Counted from the first letter of the stretch, positions 39,449 to 49,488 are shown. The stretch: 64,000 bases of DNA from Guptibacillus hwajinpoensis (GCA_016841765.1 JAENYN010000009.1:1-64000), one strand, 5' to 3'. Notes: generated by a model not told the origin, from the letters alone. Translations and numbers: made by a program.

Positions 39449-40642
39449 TTATACAGACATAATTTTCTTGATTTTATCAATCGCCCAGTCGAGGTCTTCT
39501 TGTGAGATAATCAATGGAGGTGCAAAGCGGAGGACATTTTCATGTGTCTCCTTGCACAACAGGCCTTCTTCTTTAAGCTTTTCAGCATAAGGGCGGGCTG
39601 GTTCTGTCAATTCCATGCCGATGAACAGGCCTTTGCCGCGGACTTCTTTGATGACCGGATTGTCGACTTCACGGAGTTTGTCCATCATATACTCTCCAAG
39701 CTCAAGTGAGCGGTCAGCCAGTTTTTCATCTTCAAGCACTTCAAGTGAGGCAACGGAAACGGCGCAAGCAAGCGGATTGCCGCCGAATGTCGATCCGTGT
39801 GAACCCGGCTCGAATACACCTAGCACATCCTTGTTTGCTGCGACACAGGAGATCGGGAATACGCCTCCGCCAAGTGCCTTGCCGAGTATATACATATCCG
39901 GCTCAACATCTTCCCAGTCACAGGCGAACGTTTTTCCGGAGCGGCCGAGGCCAGCCTGGATTTCATCCGCGATAAACAGGACATTATTTTCTTTGCATAA
40001 TTCGGATGCTTCCTTCAAGAATCCTTCAGGCGGAACGATAATTCCTGCTTCTCCCTGGATCGGTTCGACGAGGAAAGCGGCTGTGTTTTCGGTAATCGCA
40101 TTTTTCAGGGCATCAATATCTCCGTACGGCACAATTTTGATGCCTGGAAGCATTGGTCCGAAGCCCCTTTTGTATTCATCATTGGAGGACAACGAAACCG
40201 CTGTCATTGTCCGTCCATGGAAGTTGTTTTCACAGGCGATGATTTCAGCCTGGTTCTCCTGGACGCCTTTAACATCATAGGCCCAGCGCCGCGCCGCTTT
40301 AACGGCGGTTTCCACTGCTTCAGCGCCGGTATTCATTGGCAGGACCATTTTTTTGTTCGTAAGGCCGGACACTTTTTTATAAAACGGTCCGAGCTGGTCA
40401 TTGTGAAAAGCGCGAGAGGTCAGCGTGATCCGGTCAGCTTGTTCTTTTAACGCTTCGATAATTTTCGGATGGCGGTGCCCCTGATTGACTGCTGAATATG
40501 CACTCAGCATATCCATGTATTTGTTGCCCTCGGGATCTTCAACCCAAACTCCTTCCGCTTTGGAAATAACAATAGGAAGCGGATGGTAGTTATGTGCGCC
40601 ATATTCTTCGGTCAATTTAATGATTTCCTGTGTCTTACTCAC
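39449..40642 (-). CDS. rocD: Ornithine--oxo-acid aminotransferase
   Basis: [68 protein letters not shown] start at 40642 after GGAGGGG. Confidence 0.92.
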   Translation of the reverse strand: MSKTQEIIKLTEEYGAHNYHPLPIVISKAEGVWVEDPEGNKYMDMLSAYSAVNQGHRHPKIIEALKEQADRITLTSRAFHNDQLGPFYKKVSGLTNKKMVLPMNTGAEAVETAVKAARRWAYDVKGVQENQAEIIACENNFHGRTMTAVSLSSNDEYKRGFGPMLPGIKIVPYGDIDALKNAITENTAAFLVEPIQGEAGIIVPPEGFLKEASELCKENNVLFIADEIQAGLGRSGKTFACDWEDVEPDMYILGKALGGGVFPISCVAANKDVLGVFEPGSHGSTFGGNPLACAVSVASLEVLEDEKLADRSLELGEYMMDKLREVDNPVIKEVRGKGLFIGMELTEPARPYAEKLKEEGLLCKETHENVLRFAPPLIISQEDLDWAIDKIKKIMSV

Positions 40643-40819
40643 TGAAATCCCCTCCGATTCTATAATATCGAAAAACCGCATCTTTTATTATAACACGGGA
40701 TTGGGCTGAGAATTCAGAACGTTTTTAAAAATTCACTTAATTACTAGTTAATAGTGGAAACATGATATGATGGACACAGAATGATAGACACAGAATGATA
40801 GCTGAAAGGAGAACGACTA

Positions 40820-41161
40820 ATGATTCATGCTCACGTTACATCATGGTTCCTTGCACTTGTCCTGTTTTTTGTCGGATATTATTTACTGAGGACCGGGAAA
40901 GAAAAACCCAAAAAAATCGTCCACAATATCTTGCGCCTGTTTTACCTGCTTATTATCGGCACAGGATTTTATATGCTGGCAGCCTATTATTCCTTTTATG
41001 ATACTGCGATTTTCAAAGGGATCCTCGGCTTATGGCTGATTTTTTCCATGGAAATGATTCTTGTTAAGGATAGTAAGGGGAAAAAGACATTTGCCTATTG
41101 GATTCAGTTTTTGATTTCCCTGGTTCTTGTCATGTTTTATGGTTACATTGTTCTCGATTAA
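40820..41161 (+). CDS. yisL: YisL / UPF0344 membrane protein
   Basis: MIHAHVTSWFLALVLFFVGYYL...ILRLFYLLIIGTGFYML; synteny. Confidence 0.85.
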   Translation: MIHAHVTSWFLALVLFFVGYYLLRTGKEKPKKIVHNILRLFYLLIIGTGFYMLAAYYSFYDTAIFKGILGLWLIFSMEMILVKDSKGKKTFAYWIQFLISLVLVMFYGYIVLD

Positions 41162-41178
41162 TAATCTGATAAATGATT

Positions 41179-41205
41179 GCTGCCGTTGACTTACCGGCAG
41201 CTTTT
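41179..41205 (+). terminator. Intrinsic terminator of yisL
   Basis: GCTGCCG...CGGCAGCTTTTTC. Confidence 0.7.
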
Positions 41206-41215
41206 TCTTTGTTTA

Positions 41216-41382
41216 GGAAATTATAAAATTTTTGCTTTATGGATAAAAAGCGAGAAGGGAGTCATCCAGCTCCAGGCGCCAGCGGCTGTCGTCCTAAGCG
41301 GTGATTCCATCCGGAAGGAAAGTGCGGGTACCACCGCTTATGCGTACGCCGCTAAAACGGTCGCCTTGCGCTTTTGTTCTTT
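41216..41382. repeat. Dispersed intergenic repeat family A, copy 2
   Basis: Extended match to 10245..10418, same orientation. Confidence 0.85.
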
Positions 41383-41505
41383 GCGGCGGGCCATCCGTTA
41401 TCATGATGAGGGAATTCCTAAATAAGCACGCAAATGTGCCGATATAAAGAATAGGCCGGTGTTATATGGAAGATCGGCCTGGACAAATCGTGTGGCGGTG
41501 GAAAT

Positions 41506-44439
41506 GTGAAAACCTGGAACATCGTGTATGAGACAAAAGATAAATTGGAAAATTTCATAGATAAAAATGACATCCGGTCTGCCGATCGTGTACTTGTGCA
41601 AATTTTTTCGGGAATCACGGACCGGGACAAACTTCAGACGCTTGCAAATGAAATTGCAGACCTGCTTCCAAAAGCGGCTGTCGCAGGAGCGACGACTGAT
41701 GGTGAAATACATAACGGAGAACTCAGTTTTTCTGCAGCCGTAATCACGATTTCTGTGTTTAGAAATACAGAAATTCATACTGCTCATATTGGTTGGGAGC
41801 ATAACATTCCCGGCAGCAGGGCTGAAGGGAAGAGCCTCGCAAAAAAATTGGGATGTTCCGATCCGCAGGTACTGCTACTATTCAGCGACGGCTTGAATAC
41901 AGACGGTAAGCAATTTATCAAAGGGGTGGAGGATATCCATCCGGATGCAGTGATTGCAGGGGGGATGGCCGGGGATAACGGTTTATTCCGGGAGGCGTTT
42001 GTAATTGAAGGACGGAATATACTCCATAATGGAGCGGTTGCAGTGGCTCTTGTAAGTGATAATCTCCAGGCCAAAACGTTTTTGAACCGGAATTGGACAA
42101 GGGTCGGGAAGGAAATGACAATAACGTCATCTGCCGGCAGAAGAATCGTAACAATCGATGATAAGCCAGCCGTGGAAGCTTTCGGGAAGTACCTGGGCTC
42201 CACTTCCGATAAGGAACTTAAAATGACAGCTTCCGGTTTTCCGCTGATGGCAGGAAGGGAAGGGGAAGAACTCACCCTTTTTGTCAGCGGCCTGTTTGGC
42301 GATGGGTCGATTGAAGTGACGGAGCCTTTAAAGCAAGGGGAACAGGTCCAGTTTGCATACGGGAATGTGGAAGCGATGGTCCGCGACGCGGAAAAGATCG
42401 GCAACGAGTTGAAAAACTGGGCGACAGAAGCAGTTTTCATCTATTCCTGTATGGCACGGCGGCGTTTTTTGCAGGATTTTGCCGGACATGAACTGCAGGC
42501 CCTGAATATTGAGTTTCCAATTTCGGGTTTTTTCTCGTACGGAGAATTTTTCAGAGATGATAAAAAAGAAGCTGATCTATGGAGCCAGTCAATGACGGTT
42601 CTGGCACTGTCAGAAACAGTCCCTGAAACAGAAGTGAAGAAGGATGGGAGCCCTGCAGGCAGCAGGATCACCATACCGGAAAAATACCGTCCGTTCGTGG
42701 CCATGTCCCACCTCCTTCATTCCGTAACAGAAGAGCTGCAGCACCTGAATAATCATTTGCAGGAATCGGAACAGCTTTTCAGATCCCTTTTCGAACATAA
42801 TCCGGATATCGTGTACTCTACCGACATGGACGGTTACTTTATGAGTGTGAACCCAGCTTTTGAAAAAAAATTCGGGATAAGCCGGTCAGAAATCAAAGGG
42901 AGCTTTTCTCTCGATTATATTGATCCGGAGGACAGGGAGCGGGTGATGTGCCATTTTGAGAAAACACTTCAGGGCATTGAACAGCACTATGATATGCTTA
43001 TCGACGACCGGAATGGCAACAAGGTTCATTTGCAGGTAAAAAATGTTCCGATCATGATCAACGGTAAAATGGCGGGAGTGTTTGGAATTGGCCGTGATTT
43101 AACCGAGCAAAAAGAAGCGGAGGAACAAATTTCATTTTTGGCTTATCATGATGCATCAACCGGTTTGCCGAACCGTTATTATTTAAAAGAGAAATTGGAG
43201 TTTCTTGTGAACCGGGCCGAAGCGACGGATAGACCGCTTGCCTTGCTGTTCATTGACCTTGACCATTTTAAAGTGATTAATGACAGCCTTGGCCACCAGG
43301 TCGGTGATGAAATTCTGGAGATCGTCATAGAAAGGCTGAAGAAGGTCATGCCGGAAAGCGCTTTCCTGACCAGATTCGGCGGTGATGAATTTATTATGAT
43401 TGTGCCGCATCTCGATTCATTGGGTGACCTAGTGGTTGTCGCCCGCAGCCTGCTGTTTTCCCTTTCAGAAGTTGTCTATTATGCCGGCCGCGAATTTTTC
43501 ATTACCGCCAGTATAGGCGGGAGCGTATATCCGGATGACGGAGAGGATGCCGGGACTCTTATAAAAAATGCCGATGCTGCCATGTTCCGGGCAAAGCAGC
43601 AGGGCCGCAACAGAGTGGAATTTTACGCGACCGAAATGAACGATACAGCCAAATATCGCCTTGAGCTCGAATCTTACTTGCGGAAAGGGCTGTACAACAA
43701 TGAATTCTTCCTATGCTATCAGCCGATTATTGACATTGAAATCGGCCGTCTTACCGGCGCGGAGGCGTTGATCCGCTGGAACCATCCGAAACTGGGGCTT
43801 GTTTCGCCGGGAGACTTTATTCCAATTGCAGAAGAAATTGGAATAATCGAAGAAATCGGCCGCTGGGTCTTGTTTGAAGCATGTAAAACAATGAAAAAAT
43901 GGCATGAAGATGGATTTGGCAATCTGACGATATCTGTCAATGTGAGCGGGAAACAATTTCAGAGCGGCCGGTTTTTGAAAGATGTAAAAGAAGTGCTGCT
44001 CGAGACAGCGCTTAATCCGGCTTACTTGAATCTGGAACTCACCGAAAGTGTGATGCTGAGAAACACCAGGTACACGATCGATGTCATGACGCAGCTCAAA
44101 CAGCTGGGTGTAAAGGTCTCGATCGATGATTTCGGGACAGGTTATTCATCACTCAGTTATTTAAAAGACCTGCCGATCGATTTCATCAAAATCGATAAAT
44201 CGTTTATCCATAACCTTGAAGAGGGATCGCCGGATATGGCAATCGCCCAGGCGATCATCACGATGGGAAAGGGATTATCAGTCGGTGTGCTTGCCGAGGG
44301 CGTGGAAACAGCCCGTCAGCTTGAGATGCTGAAAAATCTGCGCTGCCGCTATATCCAAGGATTTTACATCAACAGGCCGTTAACGGAAGAACTGTTTGAA
44401 GAAGAAATGGATAAACTGATTGAATATAAGTACCGCTGA
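41506..44439 (+). CDS. FIST sensor - PAS - GGDEF - EAL cyclic-di-GMP signalling protein
   Basis: N-terminal FIST_N/FIST_C (VAGATTDGEIHNGE; FPISGFFSYGEF), PAS (LFEHNPDIVYSTDMDGYF), FGGDEF, TGAEALIRWNHP, SIDDFGTGYSSLSYL. Confidence 0.92.
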   Translation: MKTWNIVYETKDKLENFIDKNDIRSADRVLVQIFSGITDRDKLQTLANEIADLLPKAAVAGATTDGEIHNGELSFSAAVITISVFRNTEIHTAHIGWEHNIPGSRAEGKSLAKKLGCSDPQVLLLFSDGLNTDGKQFIKGVEDIHPDAVIAGGMAGDNGLFREAFVIEGRNILHNGAVAVALVSDNLQAKTFLNRNWTRVGKEMTITSSAGRRIVTIDDKPAVEAFGKYLGSTSDKELKMTASGFPLMAGREGEELTLFVSGLFGDGSIEVTEPLKQGEQVQFAYGNVEAMVRDAEKIGNELKNWATEAVFIYSCMARRRFLQDFAGHELQALNIEFPISGFFSYGEFFRDDKKEADLWSQSMTVLALSETVPETEVKKDGSPAGSRITIPEKYRPFVAMSHLLHSVTEELQHLNNHLQESEQLFRSLFEHNPDIVYSTDMDGYFMSVNPAFEKKFGISRSEIKGSFSLDYIDPEDRERVMCHFEKTLQGIEQHYDMLIDDRNGNKVHLQVKNVPIMINGKMAGVFGIGRDLTEQKEAEEQISFLAYHDASTGLPNRYYLKEKLEFLVNRAEATDRPLALLFIDLDHFKVINDSLGHQVGDEILEIVIERLKKVMPESAFLTRFGGDEFIMIVPHLDSLGDLVVVARSLLFSLSEVVYYAGREFFITASIGGSVYPDDGEDAGTLIKNADAAMFRAKQQGRNRVEFYATEMNDTAKYRLELESYLRKGLYNNEFFLCYQPIIDIEIGRLTGAEALIRWNHPKLGLVSPGDFIPIAEEIGIIEEIGRWVLFEACKTMKKWHEDGFGNLTISVNVSGKQFQSGRFLKDVKEVLLETALNPAYLNLELTESVMLRNTRYTIDVMTQLKQLGVKVSIDDFGTGYSSLSYLKDLPIDFIKIDKSFIHNLEEGSPDMAIAQAIITMGKGLSVGVLAEGVETARQLEMLKNLRCRYIQGFYINRPLTEELFEEEMDKLIEYKYR

Positions 44440-44483
44440 GAAGTGCGGATTTGTTTGTGAAATCATGAGATACATTATTGTTA

Positions 44484-44518
44484 AAGGCTTAGAGAGGTAA
44501 TTTTCTAAGCCTTTTTTA
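44484..44518 (+). terminator. Intrinsic terminator
   Basis: AAAGGCTTAGA...CTAAGCCTTTTTTAT. Confidence 0.75.
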
Positions 44519-44608
44519 TGTTTAGCAGGGTATTAAGGGATTTTTGCTTGAGGGTAATTGTTCATTGCCGTGGGTGATTTATGAGAAAGGCGAATTGGAC
44601 GGTCTTTT

Positions 44609-44897
44609 CGGAATTAGGTGCACTGAATAATGGTTCAGTGCAGATAATCTCAGTCTTTTTGGAATTAGGCGCACTGAATAATGGTTCAGTGCGTATAATG
44701 CCAGCTCTATACGGATTAGGCGCACTGAATAGAGATTCAGTGCGGATAATCTCAGTCTTTACGGAAATAGGCGCACTGAATAATGGTTCAGTGCGGATAA
44801 TCTCAGTCTTTACGGAAATAGGCGCACAGAATATCCGTTCAGTGCCTTTAATTCCAGGTCTTCTCGGAATAGGACACTGAACAGAAGTTCAATCCTG
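44609..44897. repeat. Tandem hairpin array 1, 51 bp period, about 5 units plus a decayed sixth
   Basis: Unit aggcGCACTGAAtaatggTTCAGTGCggataatctcagtctttacggaaat. Confidence 0.92.
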
Positions 44898-44917
44898 TAA
44901 CACGCTTTTTTAATTAT

Positions 44918-45097
44918 AGGCACAAGAACCGAGCTGCCGTGCCTATAATGGATGCCCTGGCCCGATGAAAGGCACAAGAACCAAACTGCCATGCTCATAA
45001 AGAATGCCCTGACCTGAATAAAAGGACAAGAACCAAGCCGCCGTGCCCATAATGGATGCCCCTGGCCTGAATAAAGGTACAAGAACCACCACGCCGA
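44918..45097. repeat. Tandem hairpin array 2, 52-53 bp period, 4 units
   Basis: Units begin at 44918, 44970, 45023, 45075: aGGCACaagaaccgagctgccGTGCCtataatggatgccctggcc. Confidence 0.9.
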
Positions 45098-45303
45098 TAT
45101 GTTTTTCTACCTTATTGAATCCCAAGCTGCAGAACGAGCCCCTCAGCATAAATCAAATCCCCTTATTATATCCCATTAAAAAACCCCTCTTTTAACAAAC
45201 CCACAAGAATGGTACATGCCCTTTCTCATTTCCAGGCAGGCGGCCGCATAAGCTGAATAAGTATAGGGAAATCAGCCGGTACCGAGCAGAAAGGGTGAAA
45301 GTT

Positions 45304-47151
45304 ATGTGCGGAATCACAGGCTGGATTGATTGGCGGCACAACTTGAATAACGAGCATGGGATAATTGAGAAAATGGCTGGAACCTTATCGAAGCGGGGAC
45401 CAGATGATGTTCAAACATGGTTTTTTTTTTCAAGCAGAAGACGGCATACGAGATTAATAGTGGTGGATCCCGCTGGCGGCAAGCAGCCGATGACTAAATC
45501 GGACCGGACCGGCTCTTATACGATTGTATATAACGGAGAGCTATATAATACAGAAGCGATCCGTAGTGAATTAAAAAGCAAAGGCTACTATTTCAATTCT
45601 TATTCGGATACAGAAGTGCTGCTTACGGCTTATATGGAGTGGAAAGAAAACTGCGTTGATATCCTGAACGGTATTTTTGCTTTTGCCATATGGGATGAAA
45701 GCGAACAAAGGCTTTTCATGGCCCGAGACAGACTTGGGGTCAAACCGTTATTTTTCCAGGAAAAAGACGGCCGCCTGCTGTTTGGTTCTGAATTGAAAGC
45801 GATTCTGGCGCATCCGGATGCAAAGCCTGAAATTGACCGGGATGGCCTTGCTGAAATATTTGCAATCGGCCCTTCCCGTACTCCCGGCCACGGCATTTTT
45901 AAAGGAATGGAAGAGCTGCGTCCTGCTCATGCGCTGACATACACAAGAAACGGATTGAAAAAATGGCGGTACTGGAACGTGGAGAGCAGGCCGCATACAG
46001 ACTCGCTGACAGAAACCGTTTCAAACATCAAAGCACTCGTCATGGATGCAATTGAGCGTCAGCTGGTGGCGGATGTGCCGGTTTGCACCTTTTTATCTGG
46101 CGGAGTTGATTCAAGTGCCATTACAGCCATTACAGCCAGAAAATTCAGACGTGAAGGGCAAAGCCCGTTAAATACGTATTCGGTTGATTACGAGGAGAAT
46201 GATAAATATTTTAAAAAAAATAAATTTCAGCCTGACCCCGATGGCCCCTGGATTGAAAAGATGTCAAAAGCATATGGGACAGCACATCACCGCTGCGTCA
46301 TTTCAAACCGGGACCTTGCCGGCCTGCTGAAGGAGGCGGTTATTGCCCGTGACCAGCCGGGAATGGCCGATATTGATTCGTCACTGCTCTGGTTTTGCAG
46401 TGAAATTAAAGAAGATATGACAGTCGGGTTGTCCGGTGAATGTGCAGATGAGATTTTCGGCGGCTATCCGTGGTTCCATCATCCGGAAGAAGCGGAAAAG
46501 GGGATATTTCCATGGATGAGATCCACAAAGGCCCGGCAGCAGCTGCTTCTGCCATCATGGCAATCGAAACTGAACCTGGAAGAATACGTTCAGCGCCGCT
46601 ATGCTGAAACTGTTAGTGAAACCCCTGTGCTGGAAGGGGAATCGGAAATCGATGCAAAGAGGCGCGAGCTCTTTTACATGAACATGATCTGGTTTATGAC
46701 TACACTGCTTGACCGGAAAGACCGCATGAGCATGGCGGCAAGCCTTGAGGTCAGGGTGCCGTTTGCTGATCATCGCCTTGTCGAGTATGTGTGGAATGTG
46801 CCGTGGGAAATGAAAATGCACGGCAACTGTGAAAAAGGGATACTGCGCAAAGCGCTTGAAGGTATACTTCCCGATGATGTCTTGTACCGGAAGAAGAGTC
46901 CGTATCCGAAAACCCATCATCCGGGGTATACCAGGGCAGTCCAGGAGTGGATGGAAGAAACATTGAATGACTCGAACGCACCGCTCTTTGAGTTCTTAGA
47001 CTGGAAAAAAGTGAAGGAGATCAATGATTCCGGCGGTGCTTCATTTAAAGATCCATGGTTCGGGCAGCTGATGACAGGACCGCAGCTGATTGCGCACCTC
47101 GCCCAGATCAATTACTGGTTTGAAGCGTATGGGGTGGAGGTTGTGGAGTAG
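45304..47151 (+). CDS. asnO: Asparagine synthase (glutamine-hydrolysing), AsnO-like; contains an adapter-derived artefact
   Basis: MCGITGWID, RGPDD, NGELYN, VPVCTFLSGGVDSSAITAI; synteny after yisL. Residues after RGPDDVQTW are corrupted (see adapter feature). Confidence 0.92.
   Translation: MCGITGWIDWRHNLNNEHGIIEKMAGTLSKRGPDDVQTWFFFSSRRRHTRLIVVDPAGGKQPMTKSDRTGSYTIVYNGELYNTEAIRSELKSKGYYFNSYSDTEVLLTAYMEWKENCVDILNGIFAFAIWDESEQRLFMARDRLGVKPLFFQEKDGRLLFGSELKAILAHPDAKPEIDRDGLAEIFAIGPSRTPGHGIFKGMEELRPAHALTYTRNGLKKWRYWNVESRPHTDSLTETVSNIKALVMDAIERQLVADVPVCTFLSGGVDSSAITAITARKFRREGQSPLNTYSVDYEENDKYFKKNKFQPDPDGPWIEKMSKAYGTAHHRCVISNRDLAGLLKEAVIARDQPGMADIDSSLLWFCSEIKEDMTVGLSGECADEIFGGYPWFHHPEEAEKGIFPWMRSTKARQQLLLPSWQSKLNLEEYVQRRYAETVSETPVLEGESEIDAKRRELFYMNMIWFMTTLLDRKDRMSMAASLEVRVPFADHRLVEYVWNVPWEMKMHGNCEKGILRKALEGILPDDVLYRKKSPYPKTHHPGYTRAVQEWMEETLNDSNAPLFEFLDWKKVKEINDSGGASFKDPWFGQLMTGPQLIAHLAQINYWFEAYGVEVVE
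45421..45454. other. Illumina P7 adapter plus poly-T embedded in the assembly (contamination)
   Basis: TTTTTTTTTT CAAGCAGAAGACGGCATACGAGAT, exact 24 nt P7 sequence; translates to FFFSSRRRHTR. Confidence 0.97.
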
Positions 47152-47240
47152 GGAAACAGGCTGCTGCAAGCGTTGAATTTCCTGTGGCGTGGGGGAAGCG
47201 TGCTCGGTCAAGTGCCTATAGGCAGGTGAAAGGAAAAAAT

Positions 47241-47482
47241 AGAGGCACGGGGTTTTGTTTGTCGTGCCTATAAATTGCGGTAGGACTAAAATAGAGGCAC
47301 GGGATTCTGTTTGCCGTGCCTATAAATTGCGTTGCGACCAAAATAGAGGCACGAGACTCTGTTTGCCGTGCCTATAAACAGCGGTGCGACCAAAATAAAG
47401 GCACGGGATTCAGTTCCGCGTGCCTATAAACTGCGGTGCGCCTCAAAATAAAGGCACGGGACTTTATACCCCGTGCCTTTAT
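47241..47482. repeat. Tandem hairpin array 3, 52-53 bp period, 5 units
   Basis: Units begin at 47241, 47293, 47345, 47397, 47450: agAGGCACGGgattctgtttgCCGTGCCTataaattgcg. Confidence 0.92.
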
Positions 47483-47742
47483 TCAATGAGAACCGAACAT
47501 TTCAGACTGAGCGCCAATCCACTCCACTGCCTCTATCTCCAGCTTTTTCACCCAGCAGGACCTTCACATCTCCATAGGACGCTGGATCACCGCACCAACA
47601 CTATCCAAGGTTTTTTCGATAAGTTTTATGCCTTCCCCAAATCTTAACTAATCCCATCCTAACCGTAATAACTGAATAGCCAAGACTGGTTGTTTTCAGA
47701 TCCTTATTTTACTCTTTCAAGGGCCTTCGAAAATAAAAAGAC

Positions 47743-49110
47743 CTAATGGGTCCGTGCCGCTTTTCCGATGCTATCCAGGCGTTCGATCAGGCCGGTGCCG
47801 AATGCTTCGGATCCTGGTGTTTCGTTTTGCAGAATGAAATCTTTAAACTCATAAGACTGGGAGCCGTGTTCAGCGAAATCAAGTCCTGCAATTTCTTCTT
47901 CCGGACTGACACGGATCGGGGAAAATAGCTTATGGAGCAAAAGGAAACCGGAAACAGCGGATAGTGTCCACGCGGCAATGGCAGCAATTCCGACTGCCTG
48001 AATCCCGAGCAGTGCAGCGCCTCCTCCGTAGAATAGGCCTGATGATGTGCTGAAAAGCCCGACGGCGAGTGTTCCCCAGATTCCGGCTACACCGTGTACA
48101 GCAATCGCGCCAACCGGATCATCGATTTTCAAAACCCGGTCGATGAATGGGACAGCTGCAGCAAGGATGATGCCGGAAACTGCACCAATCACGAGTGCGG
48201 CAGCCGGGGAAACATCGGCAGTGCCGGCTGTGATTCCGACAAGCCCGGCAAGTGCTCCGTTCAACGTCAGTGAAGCATCAATACGCCGGTATTTCAGATG
48301 GGAATAAAAAGCCGTCATCACTACTGCCGCAGATGCGGACAAAAGAGTTGTCGTCACGACATGTGGAATCAACTCAGGATCGGCTGCAAGCGTGCTGCCG
48401 CCGTTGAATCCAAACCAGCCGAACCAGAGAATGAATACTCCGAGAGCACCGAGCGGGATATTATGCCCTTTAATGATATTCACCTTACCGCCCTTGTATT
48501 TGCCGATCCGGCCGCCAAGTATTTTTGCCGCCGCAATCGCACCCAGAGCCCCGGTGAGATGGACGACTGAAGAACCGGCGAAATCAATGAATCCAAGTTC
48601 AGTCAACCAGCCTCCGCCCCATGTCCAGTGGCCGACAACAGGATAAATGAAAGCGGTCATCATGACTGTCAGCAAAAGATAGCTGGACAGTTTCATGCGT
48701 TCGGCAACCGCGCCGGAAATGATGGTTGCACAAGTCGCTGCAAAAACGGCCTGAAAGACAAAAAATCCGATATCCGCTTCCTTGCCGATCAGCGCAAACC
48801 CGTCTGTTCCGATGAAGCCGCCTGCGCTTGTTCCGAACATAAGGCCGAATCCGATAAAGAAATATAAAATTGAAGCGGCAGCGATTGTCAGCATGTTTTT
48901 CATGAGGATGTTCAGGGAGTTTTTCGAACGGGTGAACCCCGTTTCTACCATTGCAAAGCCGGCGTGCATGAAAAACACAAGAAAAGCTGCTGTGATCATC
49001 CAGATCATATCGACGGAAGCCGAAAGTTCTTCCACACCTTTTTCAGCAGCAAGTGCTGAAGTGGGGAATGACAGGGCAACAATGGACAATATGGCTGCTT
49101 TAATTTTCAC
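47743..49110 (-). CDS. amt: Ammonium transporter
   Basis: FFMHAGFAMVETGFTRSKN, GHWTWGGGWL, GSSVVHLTGALGAIAAAKILG, AVHGVAGIWGTLAVGLF. Confidence 0.94.
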   Translation of the reverse strand: MKIKAAILSIVALSFPTSALAAEKGVEELSASVDMIWMITAAFLVFFMHAGFAMVETGFTRSKNSLNILMKNMLTIAAASILYFFIGFGLMFGTSAGGFIGTDGFALIGKEADIGFFVFQAVFAATCATIISGAVAERMKLSSYLLLTVMMTAFIYPVVGHWTWGGGWLTELGFIDFAGSSVVHLTGALGAIAAAKILGGRIGKYKGGKVNIIKGHNIPLGALGVFILWFGWFGFNGGSTLAADPELIPHVVTTTLLSASAAVVMTAFYSHLKYRRIDASLTLNGALAGLVGITAGTADVSPAAALVIGAVSGIILAAAVPFIDRVLKIDDPVGAIAVHGVAGIWGTLAVGLFSTSSGLFYGGGAALLGIQAVGIAAIAAWTLSAVSGFLLLHKLFSPIRVSPEEEIAGLDFAEHGSQSYEFKDFILQNETPGSEAFGTGLIERLDSIGKAARTH

Positions 49111-49123
49111 GTTATTTCCTCCT

Positions 49124-49465
49124 TTAAATAATGGCGTTCAAACCGGTTTCGCCGGTCCGAATGCGAATGGCGTCTTCAATCGGGATAATAAAGATTTTTC
49201 CGTCACCCACTGTTCCGGTGCCGCAGGTTTGGACAATGACATCGATGATTTGGTCAGTAAGGTGATCTTCCACAACCATTTCGACCCTTACTTTCGGAAA
49301 CAATTTGATTTCATACCGGCTGCCGCGGAAGACGCCTTGTTTCCCTTCCTGTTTTCCGCAGCCGGCAGCCTCGGTGACAGTAAGTCCGCTGATGCCGATT
49401 TCTTCAAGCATGTTACGTAGATCCAGAAACTGTTCGGGACGGATTACCGTTTCGATTTTTTTCAA
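49124..49465 (-). CDS. glnK: P-II family nitrogen regulatory protein
   Basis: LKKIETVIRPEQFLDLRNMLEEIGISGLTVTEAAGCGKQEG...VGDGKIFIIPIEDAIRIRTGETG; TTG start. Confidence 0.9.
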   Translation of the reverse strand: MKKIETVIRPEQFLDLRNMLEEIGISGLTVTEAAGCGKQEGKQGVFRGSRYEIKLFPKVRVEMVVEDHLTDQIIDVIVQTCGTGTVGDGKIFIIPIEDAIRIRTGETGLNAII

Positions 49466-49488
49466 ATTCAAACACCCCAATTTGTTTA

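Noticed and set aside
40770-40799. Two direct copies of GACACAGAATGATA upstream of yisL
   Set aside because: Short duplication with no dyad or known motif; not enough to call a regulatory site.
44581-44880. 99 aa ORF with repeated LGALNNGSVRIISVFTEI peptide
   Set aside because: Created by the 51 bp (17-codon) hairpin repeat; stem conservation explains the pattern better than coding, and the RBS is weak.
44810-45149. Minus-strand ORFs of 90 and 68 aa with repeated SGQGHPL/LVPFI motifs
   Set aside because: They are translations of array 2 repeats with no RBS or homology I recognise.
44609-47482. Hairpin arrays as a CRISPR
   Set aside because: Units are contiguous near-identical 51-53 bp repeats with no unique spacers and no cas genes nearby.
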